From assembly GCA_030704615.1 (NCBI GenBank), contig CM060731.1, positions 72,212,756 to 72,272,755 of the forward strand: a stretch of DNA of 60,000 nt. Reading direction: 5' to 3'. This stretch comes from Takakia lepidozioides. Its lineage: Eukaryota; Streptophyta; Takakiopsida; Takakiales; Takakiaceae. The first letter of the stretch is position 1. The number at the start of each line of letters is the position of its first letter. A model generated the notes under the pieces. The model searched no databases, was not told where the DNA came from, and saw only the letters and a list, made by a program, of their open reading frames with translations. Made by a program: the position numbers and the translations under genes. Below, piece after piece: positions 11,566 through 23,990 of this stretch.

Positions 11566-13307
11566 ATGGGATCTGATGGCTCGATGGAACTGGTTCCACA
11601 AGAAAGGCAGAAAGCAGCCTCTAGGAGGAAGAAAAGCGCCACACAAGTTGAAGTTTTGGAGAGGCTCTATGCTGGTAATTCCTCTGCAGTGCCTTTTTTT
11701 GGGGTGGGGGAGGGGGTGTCTGTGGTGTGGATGGTTGTGGTATCCCTCCAATTCCTTGATCCTGGACAGCCAACATGAATCATTTATGTTTGCCTACACC
11801 AGAAATGATTCAATGTCCACATTTTTCCAGTTCACAGCAAAGGGAAATTTGTTGTATGAACGTTTAGTGTGTTGCTATACCTTACAATTATTTGCTGTAA
11901 CACCTTCCAAATGTTAAGTGGTTCTCGAACTGTATGGTCCACAGAGGCGAGGTATCCTCCAGAGGAAGCACGAATAGCAATAAGCCAGGCACTTGGATTG
12001 TCAGAGAAGCAGCTTCAAGTTTGGTTCACACACAGACGGTACAAGGACAGGCGCGATGGTATAGAGGATGTGCAACTGACAACGCATCAGAATCGTGACA
12101 AAGTTGACGTGCTAAGTGATGAACCCCAGGGTGGCAAGAAAGGGGCAATTGATTTGAACAGCACAGATGATGTGTCCGAAGATGGGTATCCTGCTACAGT
12201 TGTTACTGAGGAGCGCAATGATAAGGCCCTGCTGGAGAACAAAAATGGCATGAAAGTTAATAATTGTCGGTCTGAAGAAAAGGAGAATGCAAAGAAGGCT
12301 GCCAAGAGAAAAGCTCTTGCAAACTCAAAGGAATCAAAGAAGGCACAGCAAAAACCAGCAGTTTCTAAGCCAAAAGTGCCCTCCAGGGCAGAGATTGAGA
12401 TGGCTGCGATTATTGCTGTCGAGGCCCAGTTATGTGGACCATTGCGAGAAGATGGCCCTCCTCTTGGTCTCGAGTTTGATGTGTTACCCCCTGATGCCTT
12501 CCAACATTTAGATATCACAGAAGGTGAACCAAAATTTCATTCTCCCTTATTTTGAGTGGACCTTTTGCATCTTCTTCCAGACAATTGTCTCACAGCTTTC
12601 GAGCAGAGATATGCTGCTGTTTGGCATCTGAAGGCTGTCAATACAACCACTGAGGGTCATCTACAGAGTCTCGGGCTGGATACGCATAGCTGATAGTAGT
12701 TATCTGGAGAGGACCTGAGCATGGTAGCATTAACAAGTACCTACTTATGTGTTAGATTGAAAATGATGTATAGATTGCTCAGTATTCATGAACTTTTTGT
12801 TTGAGCATTTGAATGACACTTTTTCCAGGGAAAGCGGGTCTTTTGGTGGCTTCCTTATATCTGTATAGCTTTTAATGGCAGCTCTTGGAAACATGCAACT
12901 TCCAGGATTAATTTGTGAGAGGTTTCGTTGTATCATCAAGTTTGCTAACAATTTCCTGTGCCCTCCACAAGTGTGTTTGTGTTCGCCTATGACAGTTGTA
13001 AGTTGTGAATTGGCAGGTTTTGGCAATGAAGGTGGAATGATAAATTTTGTTGAGAAAACTGAACCCAAGGGCAAGTGGGGAAAGGACCTGCCAGAGAAGA
13101 AGAAAAGAAAGGTAGCTGGCTACCATATCATCTATTGTTTTGTTGGAGAGAAAGTTTGTCTCTTGAGATGGTTCTTGTTTTGAATATGGGTTTTGAATCG
13201 CAATATTTATGGTTAACTTTGCCAAACCTTTGAGGTAACTCATATTTTGCTTGTCCTGGCTGCAGGGTGGAACACTCAAATCGACCAAGGGAGAAGATGG
13301 GTGCTAA
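11566..13307 (+). CDS. DDT-class homeodomain protein lacking the DDT domain (RLT-like N-terminal half), 4 exons
   Basis: Probable nuclear DNA-binding protein related to plant RINGLET/RLT proteins, which work with ISWI-type chromatin remodellers. Exons: 11566-11674, 11945-12523, 13017-13111, 13266-13307, all GT-AG and in phase, total 825 nt (274 residues). Residues about 18-75 form the homeodomain: ATQVEVLERLYA from exon 1, then YPPEEARIAISQALGLSEKQ and LQVWFTHRRYKDRR (the helix 3 WF-x-x-RR signature). A Lys/Glu-rich linker follows. Next comes AQLCGPLREDGPPLGLEFD with LPPDAF, the D-TOX-type motif that follows the homeodomain in RLT proteins. The short last exons add VEKTEPKGKWG and a basic KKKRK, which I do not recognise. 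If exon 2 is not spliced at 12523 the frame stops at 12555 instead. No DDT, WHIM or later D-TOX motifs appear before the next gene. Homeodomain identity is secure; the last two exons are likely but unproven. Confidence 0.8.
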
Positions 13308-16291
13308 GAGGCAACTTTGGTGATTGAAGGGTGTGTTGCTCTTACTGTCCATCACCATGAATTGGCATTGACAACTGCTGCTGAATGTCATGTTGCCTGC
13401 AATCTGTGGATGTCATGGTAGATTGTGTTGTTTTCATTGTTTTTTGGCTTTTGACTGTTACTATGTTGGGAGTGGTTCTATACAAGATGGTCGTGTTGGT
13501 GATATTATCTGTTCTTTTGTTGTTTTGCTTTCTATGTAAGTTTCTGTGATATCGATCAGGTTAAGATTGGTTTGCCAATTCTTCTAGAAAAGAGCCTCAT
13601 TTTTACCTTGGGATCTTCGTCCAACTACTTTTTTACACGCGGTTAGTGCATAGTACATGATTGTGGATATCCATCATGTACCCATGATACATGTTCATAC
13701 TGGTAAAGACTTTTGGGAATTGAAACCTTACCTGGGTTTTCTCTTTGCCCAGATCCAGGGATAGGTAGTTTGTTTGAGAAGCTCTGAAAGGAGGTGAAAG
13801 GGAGTGAATAAACCATAGGTCAATCTTTCCTTCCAGGTCATCAAAGAAATGTGTCCCTGGTGATTGTCTCCTAATGTGATGGCATATTGCAGGGTGTTCT
13901 AGAAGAAGAGTCACTGCCAGGGTGGAGGAATAAGTCACAACATAAGCTGTTGAAATTTCGAAACTGGTATGCCACTTCTGATTTCATTTCATATTAAGCC
14001 CTCAAGTTTTCCAGGCCATAAGCTACAGTGATTTATCAACTTTACTCATCATCGGCTCTTGCCTCGAGCATGCCTCGAGCTGCACATGCAATTTTAGGCA
14101 GAACATGTCAACTTATATGGAATGATCAGACATGTCTAGAACATGGCAGCCAGCTCCAACCAAATGTAATGCCATCAGTTCTGGGCAAACCAAGAGGAGC
14201 CAATTTGTATTTTATAACATCTTGAGTTACTCTATTGCCCTTGTGTCTGAATCCTCTTGTGGTTGATGCAGGGAACTGGCATTTTAAACACCTGCAAGCA
14301 AAGTGGAGTGTGTCTAGTGATCCAAAAATTGATGAGGGTCAAAGGTTGTTGACTATGTGCATATTCATGTGCCACCATCTGTTTTGTATAAGTAGTCCTG
14401 AACTACCATTCAGTTTTGATCTTTGAGATTAATTGTTTCATTAATGTGACACAAGATTGGAAAGTTTTGCACCATGCACCCAATTGGAACTCCGAGTAAA
14501 AACCATGTCTCTGGATGGCTGTCCATTTGTGTGTCTAAGTACTGCAGTGTATGTGGCCCAGGAATGTAATGGCCCATTGCAACCCTAGCCTTATCAGTGT
14601 CACTAATTACAGATCAGAGGGAAGATGCAGCATTAGACAGGTTGATATCACAGGTTGATATTACGACAGAGAAGAAATTGTGATTGCTGCATTGGATATT
14701 CGCCAGTCTTTGTGGGATGTTGTAGTTTGCTGCCAAATCTGTATGTAAAGCTGAGCTTCCGTCTTGTTCCCTGTAACAGCCCATGAGATTCAAGTTCCCG
14801 AGGGGATGGATGTAGGGGTCATCATTTAATCCCAGCACTGCACAGTTGTGTGGCGATGGGTGTCAGGTGAGGAATGTTATCGCCTTCACTGCATGTTCAG
14901 TGGACCAGCTTTACAGCCAGGAGTTGAGCCCGTGATTGACAGTCTGTACTCTGTACAATATGGCCTGAAAAGGACGTGTGGGTCCTTCTGTGCTTACTCC
15001 TTTCCGCAAACATCCATTACTTCTTCCTGAATCCGGGTCTAATTGAAGAGCCGCCAATAGCAAAGATTGTAATATGTAGCCCAGATCCCCAACGCCACCT
15101 GCCCAAGCTTCCAAAGATCTTGTGCCCGCTGCCCTAATATGCCTTGTGGGTTGGTGAGCAAGGGGACAGCGTCTGCCAACGGGCCCACGCGTTAGACTTC
15201 CTCCCCTTTCCTAAGTATTATTATTAAAATTTTCAAATATTAGCTGAGGTGAATATTCTGAAGTGGTAAGTAAGCGTTCGAAGTTCTTGGTAACGAGGAG
15301 TACCATTTGGAGGCAGCTACTGCTACGTTTTGGTGGCACCCTCAAATTTCAATATCCTAAATCAGGTATGGTGCTACCTCACTATGATACCGTTGGAAAC
15401 ATCCGACTTGGTGCTTGTTTTTGGACTATATTAAGCAGGGTATAGGATGGAAATGAAGGATGTAACTGAGGTCATGGCACTGGCTGTTCCTGACAAATAA
15501 TTCAAGCGCCTCACCCAGACTGACACCAGAGAGTTAACTGGAGCCTCGGAGAAGGACTGTGCAGCGATGTGCCGGCACACATAGTAAAACAAGTGTTTCA
15601 GTAAATTTACTAATTGAGGTGAATTGAAAATGGACAACAGGATAAGTCCTTGTGACTCGTTTGCATTTGCAAGAGCCACTCAATCGATGAAAGATTACCA
15701 CTTTTGAAGCAGGACCCACCACAATGCAGGAGTAAAGAACTGCAGTGTGGTTGTGCATGATCCGATAAGGGGAACCAGCTTTTGATCGAAAGTTTCCAGC
15801 TTTCGAGATGGAGCCGCAACTCAACCCAAATCCCACCACTCGTGGATTTAATGCCCTGCCCACATGGTTTTCACGTTTTGAAGTAGAGAAAGAGTTGCTT
15901 ACTGTGAGTAGTTCACATCTTGAAGTAGAGAGACTGGGGAAAGATGGATCCATTCATCATTAGAATCAAAGGTCCCCTATAAATTGATTTTGGATCACAT
16001 AGAAGATGAGAACTCTCTTTCAATTGATTGTATCCATGGATCTCAAGACCTGAATTCTCCGTGTAGTGGATGGTTACCCTTAGAGGTTGGAACAGCAATC
16101 CTTTGTTTATATGTCAGCATCAGAATCCCAAAATGATTCCAATTCTTCATCTCCACCTTTCTAAGACCCACTGGCTATGTCACCGGCCAGTAATCTGTCC
16201 TTTTTGTGGCAATTCTCTTCTACTCCTTCAGAGCATCTTAAATCCTTAAACGGCCTGTAACCTGGCCACACCATTAGTATGTCATCCATTG
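13308..16291. other. Intergenic, no gene recognised
   Basis: This contains the probable 3' UTR of the homeodomain gene and then unassigned DNA. Open frames (for example 13633-13938 minus and 15534-15953 minus) show no motif I recognise and have no matching splice context. A short segment with AGATAGAAGATGAGA near 16305 partly resembles one near 15998, hinting at an old local duplication. Confidence 0.45.
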
Positions 16292-19200
16292 TCATCTTGG
16301 ACCAGATAGAAGATGAGAGCTCATCAAAGAAGCATTGGACTTCCAAGTAGTACCAGAGGAACTAGATTCATCACTGGAAGACCCCTTTGTAGCTGATGTG
16401 AACCGTGACGATTGGATCTTACGAGCAAACCGGGTGGACAAGGGTGGATTGGGCACAAATAGCAGGCCCTCCAACATTTGCACCACTGTGCTCATGGATG
16501 GCCTTGTTGCTATGTCCTCCTGTAAAAAGCACGATCTCCAAGATCAACAAAGATGTGTACTATTATCCGCAACCAGTACCAACCAGCACACATAAGTAAC
16601 ATGTGACAAACCTGATAATTAGCATCTAGGACATCCAATTCAGTGATACATACAAAATTTTCCTTTGCTTTACATCCATTAGACTCGAGATTGATCTGCG
16701 GGGATGTTAGGAACCTTTTCAACCCCACAATTGTCTATGTAGACAAAGGCTATGTGGCCAGGCATACCTGAATGCACCAAAAGGCAACTCGGATCATCCG
16801 TTTGGCCTGCTGTCGATTGAATGTATCGGTGCCCAGTACCCGTGTGTCGATGATCTCATCGATATTGCCCTCTTGCATTTTTATGCAAGCCCAATTAGGA
16901 AAGTATTTTTTGTCAGAATCCGGTGTTGTCTGGAGACAACGAGCCACTCGGGCGCCAGGTATCCTGGAGTGCCTCTCATTTGGGTCACCACCTGAAGAAA
17001 GCTCAAAGCCCCAGTCTCATGTCTCCGTGCTGTGGCATAGAAGTTCTTATCTATGTAAATACTGATTAACAACTCCATACAGATACTAAAAGCTAACCCA
17101 AACAGATGTGTCACCAGTCCAAGTTAGAGCTACAACTTAGAAGGTGCAGTCTTAACACACTATCTATTAAAAATTCTCAGACCATCAACTTCAACAAACT
17201 GGCAGTGACAAGCTGCCACCACTCCCCACTAACTTCATCATCAGCTCCCGAATGTGGATGTAGATCACAAAATATCATGCTCAAATTCATGGGCTGACCG
17301 ATAAAAATTCAATTCATACTGAGATTCTGCAACTCTTCTGGAAGTAATGCATTGGTTAACAGTACCTCAGGAAGCCATTGACAGACCCTAGCGTACCTAA
17401 ATGGATTAGAACAGTTAAGTAATCAACTACCACATGTGGTGTGTACATGGTTGCAATCCAATACTGAAAGTGCTTGTATCACCTGGCCCTGCTCACGGTC
17501 CATCAGCTTGGAAAGACCAAAATCAGAAACTTTCGGGCAATATACATCATTCAGCAAGATGTTCTGGGGCTTAATGTCCAAGTGAATGATCACCTCCTGA
17601 CACCCCTGGTGTAAGTAGGCTAATCCTCGAGCAGTCCCCAATGCAATGTTGAACTAGGTCTCCCAATTTAGGAAGCACTCAGGTTCATCACTGAAAAGCA
17701 ATTGATCAAGGGAACATTGCCCATACACCAACAAACAGTGTGGGCCTTGACAGCAAAACCCTCTTAGTCGAACCAAGTTGACATGATGGATGCTGCCAAT
17801 AGTGGCCACCTCTGCTCGAAACTCTTTATGCCCCTGTTTTGCGCTCTCTAATCTCTTCACAGCAACTCTGGTACCATTGGGGAGAACACCCTCATACACT
17901 GCCCCAACCCCACCTTCTCCAAGATTTTGACTGAACCCTTTGGTAGCTACATATAGTTCTTGGAGTGTAAATCTTGGAGGTAGTCCAGGTAGAGTGTCCA
18001 GAAAGGAATCATCCTCTGATTAACCCTGCACGCCCTGCACGACTTTTCCATAAACGCCACCACAAGGTGGAAAGAATGATGAAGAAAGCATCAATGACCC
18101 CAGTTAAAATAAGTGCCACGGTCAAGGATGATCGCTTTACGGCTGTCGCCAACATTATTCTGTCATTTGCAACCTTGAGGTATGCAATGGATGTCAAATC
18201 ATCAACTGCCCGCAAAGTCATGAGTGCTGCATAGGAAAGGTAGCTGGATCCATTGTACACGAAAGCTGCAGTACAACTGCAGTTCTGCAAGCAACTCTTC
18301 TTGTTCTCATCTGGCGTCAAGGGGACAGGGGCATCAAGATAATAGTTGGGGAAGTACATCACACCCACCACCTCCATAAAGTGTTGTCCAACTGGGTCCC
18401 CACATGTCAGGTTGCGGGGTGGGATACAGCCCTTAGAGCTGTTATTTACATATAAGTAACGGAAGGAATCACTGGTACTATTGCCTTGTGGGCAAGTACA
18501 TTGATTAGATTGACAGATCTCATAAGACGCACATGATCAGGGAAAACATCAAAATCAGTGGCTCTACTGCTAGTTGATGACCATGAATATGTTCTGAGGT
18601 TGCCGTCTGATTCCAGCCTTAGAATCCTTACAACGGGAGTGGTATTTTGATGGGAATATGAGAGCGTATTGTCATTTTGGGCGGGGTTAAGTGCACACAG
18701 GTTGGAGATATTTCGTCAGAGAATGCCTCAGACCCACTAGAATTCTGGTACATAATGATCTGCCCATCAAACACAAATTCAAGGGATGTTGGGTACTTGC
18801 ATGTGCGTAGTACGGAGTAGGAATCATTCCTACCAAAGTAACCCCAAGACCAATAGGGCAGTGGCGTAAGCTTGCTCCCTGCCTGCTGCACCTGCATAAT
18901 ACCGACCTGAAGGCTTTGCCCTCCTGCCAGACTGTCGATTGGGTAGTCAAAACGTAAGAGGTCTCGAGGCCTATCCAGTCCAATTGAAATTCCCTCAATT
19001 CTACACTGTACCCATTTCTGCTCGATTTCTGTACACATAGTAGGATCCGGTTCCTTGAAATTCTATACCATGAAATGTTTTGGCCACAGATTGGTAGCGT
19101 TCAGTAGCACATGTACCTGCCAGGTTGTCCACTGTGCCGGGAAAGTTAAGAAAGGTTGCAAGAAGAAAGGCATCAGCAGTGTAGTTGAGGAAGCCAAAAG

Positions 19201-19419
19201 TGAAGGTGCCATCTTGGTCGAGTGAAAAAATTGACTCAACTCCCGGTCCTCCGGATCAAGGGTAACACTATTCTGACCAGCAGTGCCAAAGATTGATCCA
19301 CTTGGGACTCGATACTTGGTTCCGCATGCTCTATATGTTAGTAACAACAACGAGATAAGTACGATACAAAGACAATGCAACCCCTCACACAGGTAACAGC
19401 ATTGACTATGCATCCGCAT
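16292..19419 (-). pseudogene. SD2-5-like G-type lectin receptor-like kinase, disabled
   Basis: Intact relatives are plasma-membrane kinases with a bulb-lectin, S-domain and PAN ectodomain. Reading leftward: signal peptide (19419-19320); a shortened lectin region with DQDGTFTFGF (about 19230); FDYPIDSLAGGQSL (about 18930); SDGNLRTYSWSS (18600); CQSNQCTCPQG; a PAN-like cysteine region (18400-18260); a membrane segment (about 18150-18070); EDDSFLDTLPGLPPRFTLQE. The kinase has [44 protein letters not shown] and, after an intron (about 16770-16527), STVVQMLEG. An intron after REQGQ also looks normal. Lesions: frame shifts near 19230, 18535 and 18015; an in-frame TAG at complement 17654-17656 inside [14 protein letters not shown]; and loss of the block after APEW that normally carries the SDVYSYG motif (near 16945). 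The family call is firm; sequence error cannot explain all the lesions together. Confidence 0.86.
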
Positions 19420-19858
19420 TGCCGCTAGTTACTCAGGTATAGGATACTCGGCCATACATGAAGTTCGTCCAATAGACTCTTGATCGTATATCATGTGCAA
19501 CTGGAAGTGTTCTGGAAACAGAGAGAAAGGAAAATTGAGATACCCAACTGGGCTGCGGGAACAAGTCCTTCAGCAGCAGTGATTCCAGCGCCCGCAGCCT
19601 GAGCAGGGGAGCTCCCCCCCTTGTTTGTGCTCCTGTTACTACTCCCGCTCCATTGTGTTATTGATTGCTTCCCCCAAGCAAGGGTGCGAGAGCAGGGGAG
19701 CATAAACAGAGGGGAGCACTAAGCGAACAGGAGAGTGGGAGAGCGGGAACAGGGAGCGACACAACGAGAGCAAAGGAGCAAAGGGTTGGGAACATGGAGC
19801 ATGGTATGTATGAATACGTATACGAAATATTATACGTATAGGGTAATGCCCCTTGTCC
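19420..19858. other. Divergent intergenic region between the receptor kinase pseudogene and the MAPKKK
   Basis: No coding sequence is recognised. A short palindromic A/T segment (TACGTATA twice, around 19816-19840) lies just before the hairpin at 19859. The promoter of the MAPKKK gene should lie here or directly downstream. Confidence 0.4.
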
Positions 19859-19927
19859 GGTGCATTCTGCATTTCGGAATGCACTCGAGGGAGCTCATGG
19901 GGTGCATTCCGAAATGCAGAATGCACC
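19859..19927. repeat. Perfect 26-bp inverted repeat (hairpin), 17-nt loop
   Basis: The left arm 19859-19884 (starting GGTGCATTCTGCATTTC) is the exact reverse complement of the right arm 19902-19927, with 17 bases between. It lies about 250 bases before the MAPKKK start codon, in its promoter or 5' UTR. Candidates are a MITE-like or foldback insertion, a small-RNA hairpin or a structured leader element. Confidence 0.9.
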
Positions 19928-20179
19928 GCGATGAATTATGCTTTTTAACGGCACGATACATACAAAGAAAATTTTGTGGCAGTGCTTTACGTATAAACGT
20001 AGATACCGGGAACGGCATCTGGGGCCGGGCGCAGTTGCCGGAACAGGGTGAGCAGGCGCTGCATTTCAAGTTGTGCTTCCCGCTCGGTATTGGCCCTGTA
20101 GCTCTCTTGTGTTTTGCGTTGGAGGTGCTGAGAGAACGGATTGTGGAGATCATGCGCGATTTCTGAGAGTGTGTGCAAG

Positions 20180-22631
20180 ATGCGGGGCAATGGGAGTGGG
20201 AGGTTGGGAAGCCCCCGTTCGATTCGATGGCGGAAAGGCGAGCTCATCGGAGCAGGTCAATCTCTTGCAGAGGTTTATGTTTTGCGCATTTGTTTTGGTG
20301 TTGCGTGCTGAAATACCGTTTCCTTGAGACCATTCACAGTATGCTACTCTTAAAGTTACAATGCGCATGTAAAGGACCATACGATGATTGTCTGAAAGGA
20401 AGGTAGGCAGGCCACATTGACCTCATCAGAACAGGTATATTGGGTTTTCTCGAGAAGATCAGCCCGAGTATTTCCTACCAGGGTTTCAGGTGCAGCGGTC
20501 GTACTGCCAAATAAGTGCTCGGGTATTTCGCCTTTCGGAGAGATACTAAGCATTTGAAACTTCTGGTAGGCGATGCCTGGTGTTTGGTCTCGGTTCCTTC
20601 ACATTCCAGTGGACTTCTTGTTGCCAGGCATATTCTGTATGTATGGGTAAAACACGAAAGTGGTAAAATATTACAGGATTTCATTACATGATCCACATAA
20701 TCAAGCCCTCGATGACAGTAGTGCAGAGTCTATGTAAGAAAATGCTCACACATTCTATTCGACAATGCACATTGTCCAGGCAGCAAGGTATATGAATCTA
20801 ACCATTTGAAACTTAAAAGTGTGGTGCAGGTGCTTATGGTCGTGTTTATATGGGCCTCAATCTGGACTCGGGAGAGCTCATTGCGGTCAAGCAGGTTGGC
20901 ATTGCAGTCAACAACAGCACAAAAGAGAGGGCGCGAGCGCACATGCAGGAGCTCGAAGAAGAAGTGAAGCTTCTGCAAAACCTTTCCCATCCGAACATTG
21001 TGCGCTACCTAGGGACTGCAAGAGAGGAGGAGGCCCTCAACATCTTCCTTGAATTTGTCTCAGGCGGGTCAATTTCTTCTCTCCTAGGCAAGTTCGGAGC
21101 ATTTACAGAGCCTGTGATACGGATGTACACCCGGCAGCTGCTGCTGGGACTTGAATACCTTCATAGCAACCATATAATGCACCGCGACATCAAGGGGGCC
21201 AACATCCTCGTGGATAACAAGGGTTGTATCAAGCTTGCTGATTTTGGTGCTTCCAAAAAAGTAGTTGAGCTGGCAACAATTTCAGAAGCAAAATCCATGA
21301 AAGGTACACCCTACTGGATGGCCCCTGAGGTCATCCGGGGGACTGGCCATAACTGGCAGGCTGATATGTGGAGTGTGGGCTGCACTGTGATAGAAATGGC
21401 TACTGGAAAACCCCCATGGAGCCAGCAATTCCAAGAGGTGGCAGCCTTGTTCCATATTGGAACCACTAAATCACATCCTCCCATCCCTGAACATCTCTCC
21501 CTTCAAGGTAAGGATTTTCTTCTCAAATGCCTCCAGAGGGAGCCCAGGCTGAGGCCTAGTGCAACTGAGCTTTTAAAGCATCCCTTTGTGCTTGACTGGG
21601 AGACTCAAGGAGGGTTGGAGAGCTCTGAGGATTTGCTTCTTCCTTGTCAATCCGTTCAAATGGGGACTGGAATTGACAGTTACAATCCAATCTCAGAGCC
21701 CTCTTTCGTTGATGAAAGAAACTGGAGGTTGAATGGGACTGCAAATGGAACGCTGTCTGCTGCACCCCTCGTCAAAAAGCTAGTGAGTCCGGAATCTGCG
21801 CACACTATGGAGAGTCACGGGGTGATGGGAAGGTCTTTACAGCAGGGGGATGAAATTGGGACGTGGAATGATAGTTTCAACCCTATCTCAGAGCCCTCTT
21901 TTGTTGATGGAAGCCACTGGATGTTGAACAGAACTGGAAATGCAGAATTGACTTCTGCACCCATTGAAAAAGAGCTAGCAACCCTGGGAGATGCACAAAC
22001 TGTGGAGAGTCTTGGGGCAATGGGAACATCTTTACAGCAGGAGGATGAAGATGAAGTTACAGAGTCAAAGATCCGTGCCTTCCTAGATGAGAAGGCTCTG
22101 GAGCTGAAGAGGCTACAAACACCATTGTATGAGGAGCTCTACAGTCTCTGGAATGAGAAAACTCAAACAGCTCTTGGACCTACAGAAAGCTTCATAGCAC
22201 CTTTGAGCCCTGCAGTTGCCAGACCACCTGCTCCATGCAGCAGCAAATCACCCAGCAAAGGAAGTAGTTTGAGTGGGAGATCAGTGGGGATAAGAAGCAG
22301 CCAAGAGAGCGAGACTAGCGTGAGCTCTGGTAGCCCAAGTGGAAGTGGGGCGCCTACCAGTGTCAATTGCTCACCTCTTGTAGAGATTCCATCTCCCAGA
22401 TTGAATGAATGGAGAGGGCTGCTTCATGATACCCAGCAGCCTTTACCAAGCCCTAGCCTGAGTTCAAGTGAGCGCCAAAGGCTCTGGAAAGAGGAGCTTC
22501 AGCAAGAACTTCAAAAGAAACGGGAGGAAAAGCGTAAGCTTTCTCAACAGGTCTGCAATTCTCCATCCCCATCTAAGGAAAAGACCCTCCATCGATATGG
22601 CAGTCGCCTGGCTCCTATGCCCCAATTATAG
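20180..22631 (+). CDS. ANP: ANP/NPK1-type MAP kinase kinase kinase, 2 exons
   Basis: MEKK-class Ser/Thr kinase. In angiosperms this family feeds the NACK-PQR cascade that drives phragmoplast expansion in cytokinesis and also acts in stress signalling. Exon 1 is 20180-20255 (ends WRKGELIGAG); intron 20256-20829; exon 2 is 20830-22631. The join is in phase and restores IGAGAYGRVYMGLN, giving 625 residues. Kinase signatures: GAGAYGRV (P-loop), AVKQV (Lys), EELEEEVKLL (helix C), HRDIKGANILVDNKG, ADFGASKK, GTPYWMAPEV, DMWSVGCTVIEMATGKPPWS, ending LLKHPFV near residue 273. The tail holds a 65-residue tandem duplication and a charged C-terminal helix (ERQRLWKEELQQELQKKR) like the region that binds kinesin in NPK1. 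The ATG at 20180 is the only Met after an in-frame stop at 20129. The kinase domain has one intron, whereas angiosperm ANP genes have many. An upstream exon cannot be excluded. Confidence 0.93.
21663..22052 (+). repeat. In-frame 195-bp tandem duplication inside the MAPKKK tail
   Basis: Two units begin at 21663 and 21858, each coding 65 residues. Both contain (Y/F)NPISEPSFVD near the start, then W-x-LN, a TMESHG or TVESLG-like motif and SLQQ-(G/E)-DE at the end. DNA similarity is still obvious, so the duplication is younger than the gene and has stayed in frame. Confidence 0.9.
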
Positions 22632-22843
22632 GAGCTACTGTTCTTCAACCTCATTTTGACACCACTTGTTGACAGGTCTTGCCACCTGTGGGTGTCGATC
22701 ATGATTACTTCTCCTCACTTTCACAACCCTCCCTCTCATAAGCTCCATATGGTAGGTCAGGTTTCTGTCACTCTTTCAATCAAGAGTTGTGGGTTATGTT
22801 AGCTCCCTCTTTTACTTTGTAAAGTCCTTGTTTGTTTCTCGCA

Positions 22844-22849
22844 AATAAA
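22844..22849 (+). terminator. Candidate poly(A) signal of the MAPKKK gene
   Basis: AATAAA about 210 bases after the stop codon, within a T-rich context. Only the hexamer supports it. Confidence 0.45.
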
Positions 22850-22859
22850 GCTTATAGAG

Positions 22860-23990
22860 ATGTTTTATTCAATCCAATGTATTGGAGTAGAAGCATATAC
22901 ACTCAGTGCTCACCTTGCAGTGGTTTTTGAGCAGAGTCGTTTGCCTTGTCACAGGGGTGCCCCTTTCCAGAGCCTCATCAGTCCTCCTTTCCTAAAGTAA
23001 ATAGATTGAGAATGGGGCAGAGAGCTGCAGACCTGACCTGGTACAAGATCAGGGTGCCCAGAACCGGCAAGATGGTCATGCCCCAAAACATGCTAAAAGA
23101 AGAGCCAGCTTTTCTCAAGGACTGAAAAGTCCTAACCGCATATGTTTGGGTCTATGGCCACAAGGCTAGGTAGGGCAAACAAAGTTTCATGATTACATTC
23201 TACACTCATATTGGATAAAGGATGTTCGTGGCAGAAGCAGAATGCTGGGAAACTGATGGAGTTGAGAGCTTTGTGGTCTGAATTTGAGTGTTCAGTGGCA
23301 TTTTACATGCTAGTTCATGTGCATTTGGTCATTGCTATGATTCCCTTCTGCGGTCTGTAGGAATGTCATGATATATGAAATCTAGCAGTGGTTACTGGAT
23401 TGGACAATGCGGCATGTGATTGTCCATCAAGACAGGGCTGATGGAATGAATGGTATCCACAAATACCCTGTAATCGCGTAATGACAGGAGCTGCATAATC
23501 TCTCTGCAGCTTGACACACCAATGAGACCACCTATTATATGCTCACCAACAGCGGACCCAAAAGCATCCTAACATGAAATTGATCCAGTACGTAGCCTCA
23601 AAAGTGCATATAACAGGGTCATTGGGTAAGTCCATGTCTGTACTCTTGCGAGAATACTGTTTCCTCCTTTCATATTCAGCTCGTAGTGAGGCAGTCTACA
23701 GTCTAGACTTCTTCTCTCTGGTCTGAGTTTTTGTGAAAACCTTTTACTGCATCCTACATGTATTCTTGATGCTTTTTTGGTTTGATCTGCAACACTCCAC
23801 TGTCGGATTGTCTTCCTCCACGAAAGAGGCGTGATGAGGACTAATTAGCAAGCAGGACAAGTTGCGGGATGTTGTTAGGAGGTTCATCCGTGAGGAACAT
23901 CATTTCATCCATCACGTCACCTTGCGAAGGTCGCGACTGCGGAAGGCTCTTTCTCACGTTGTGGAGTGTTTATAGTTGTTTGAGAGCAGC
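22860..23990. other. Intergenic region, no gene recognised
   Basis: No frame carries a recognisable protein. The last few hundred bases should include the promoter of the CNOT9-like gene that starts at 23991; no named element was identified. Confidence 0.45.
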
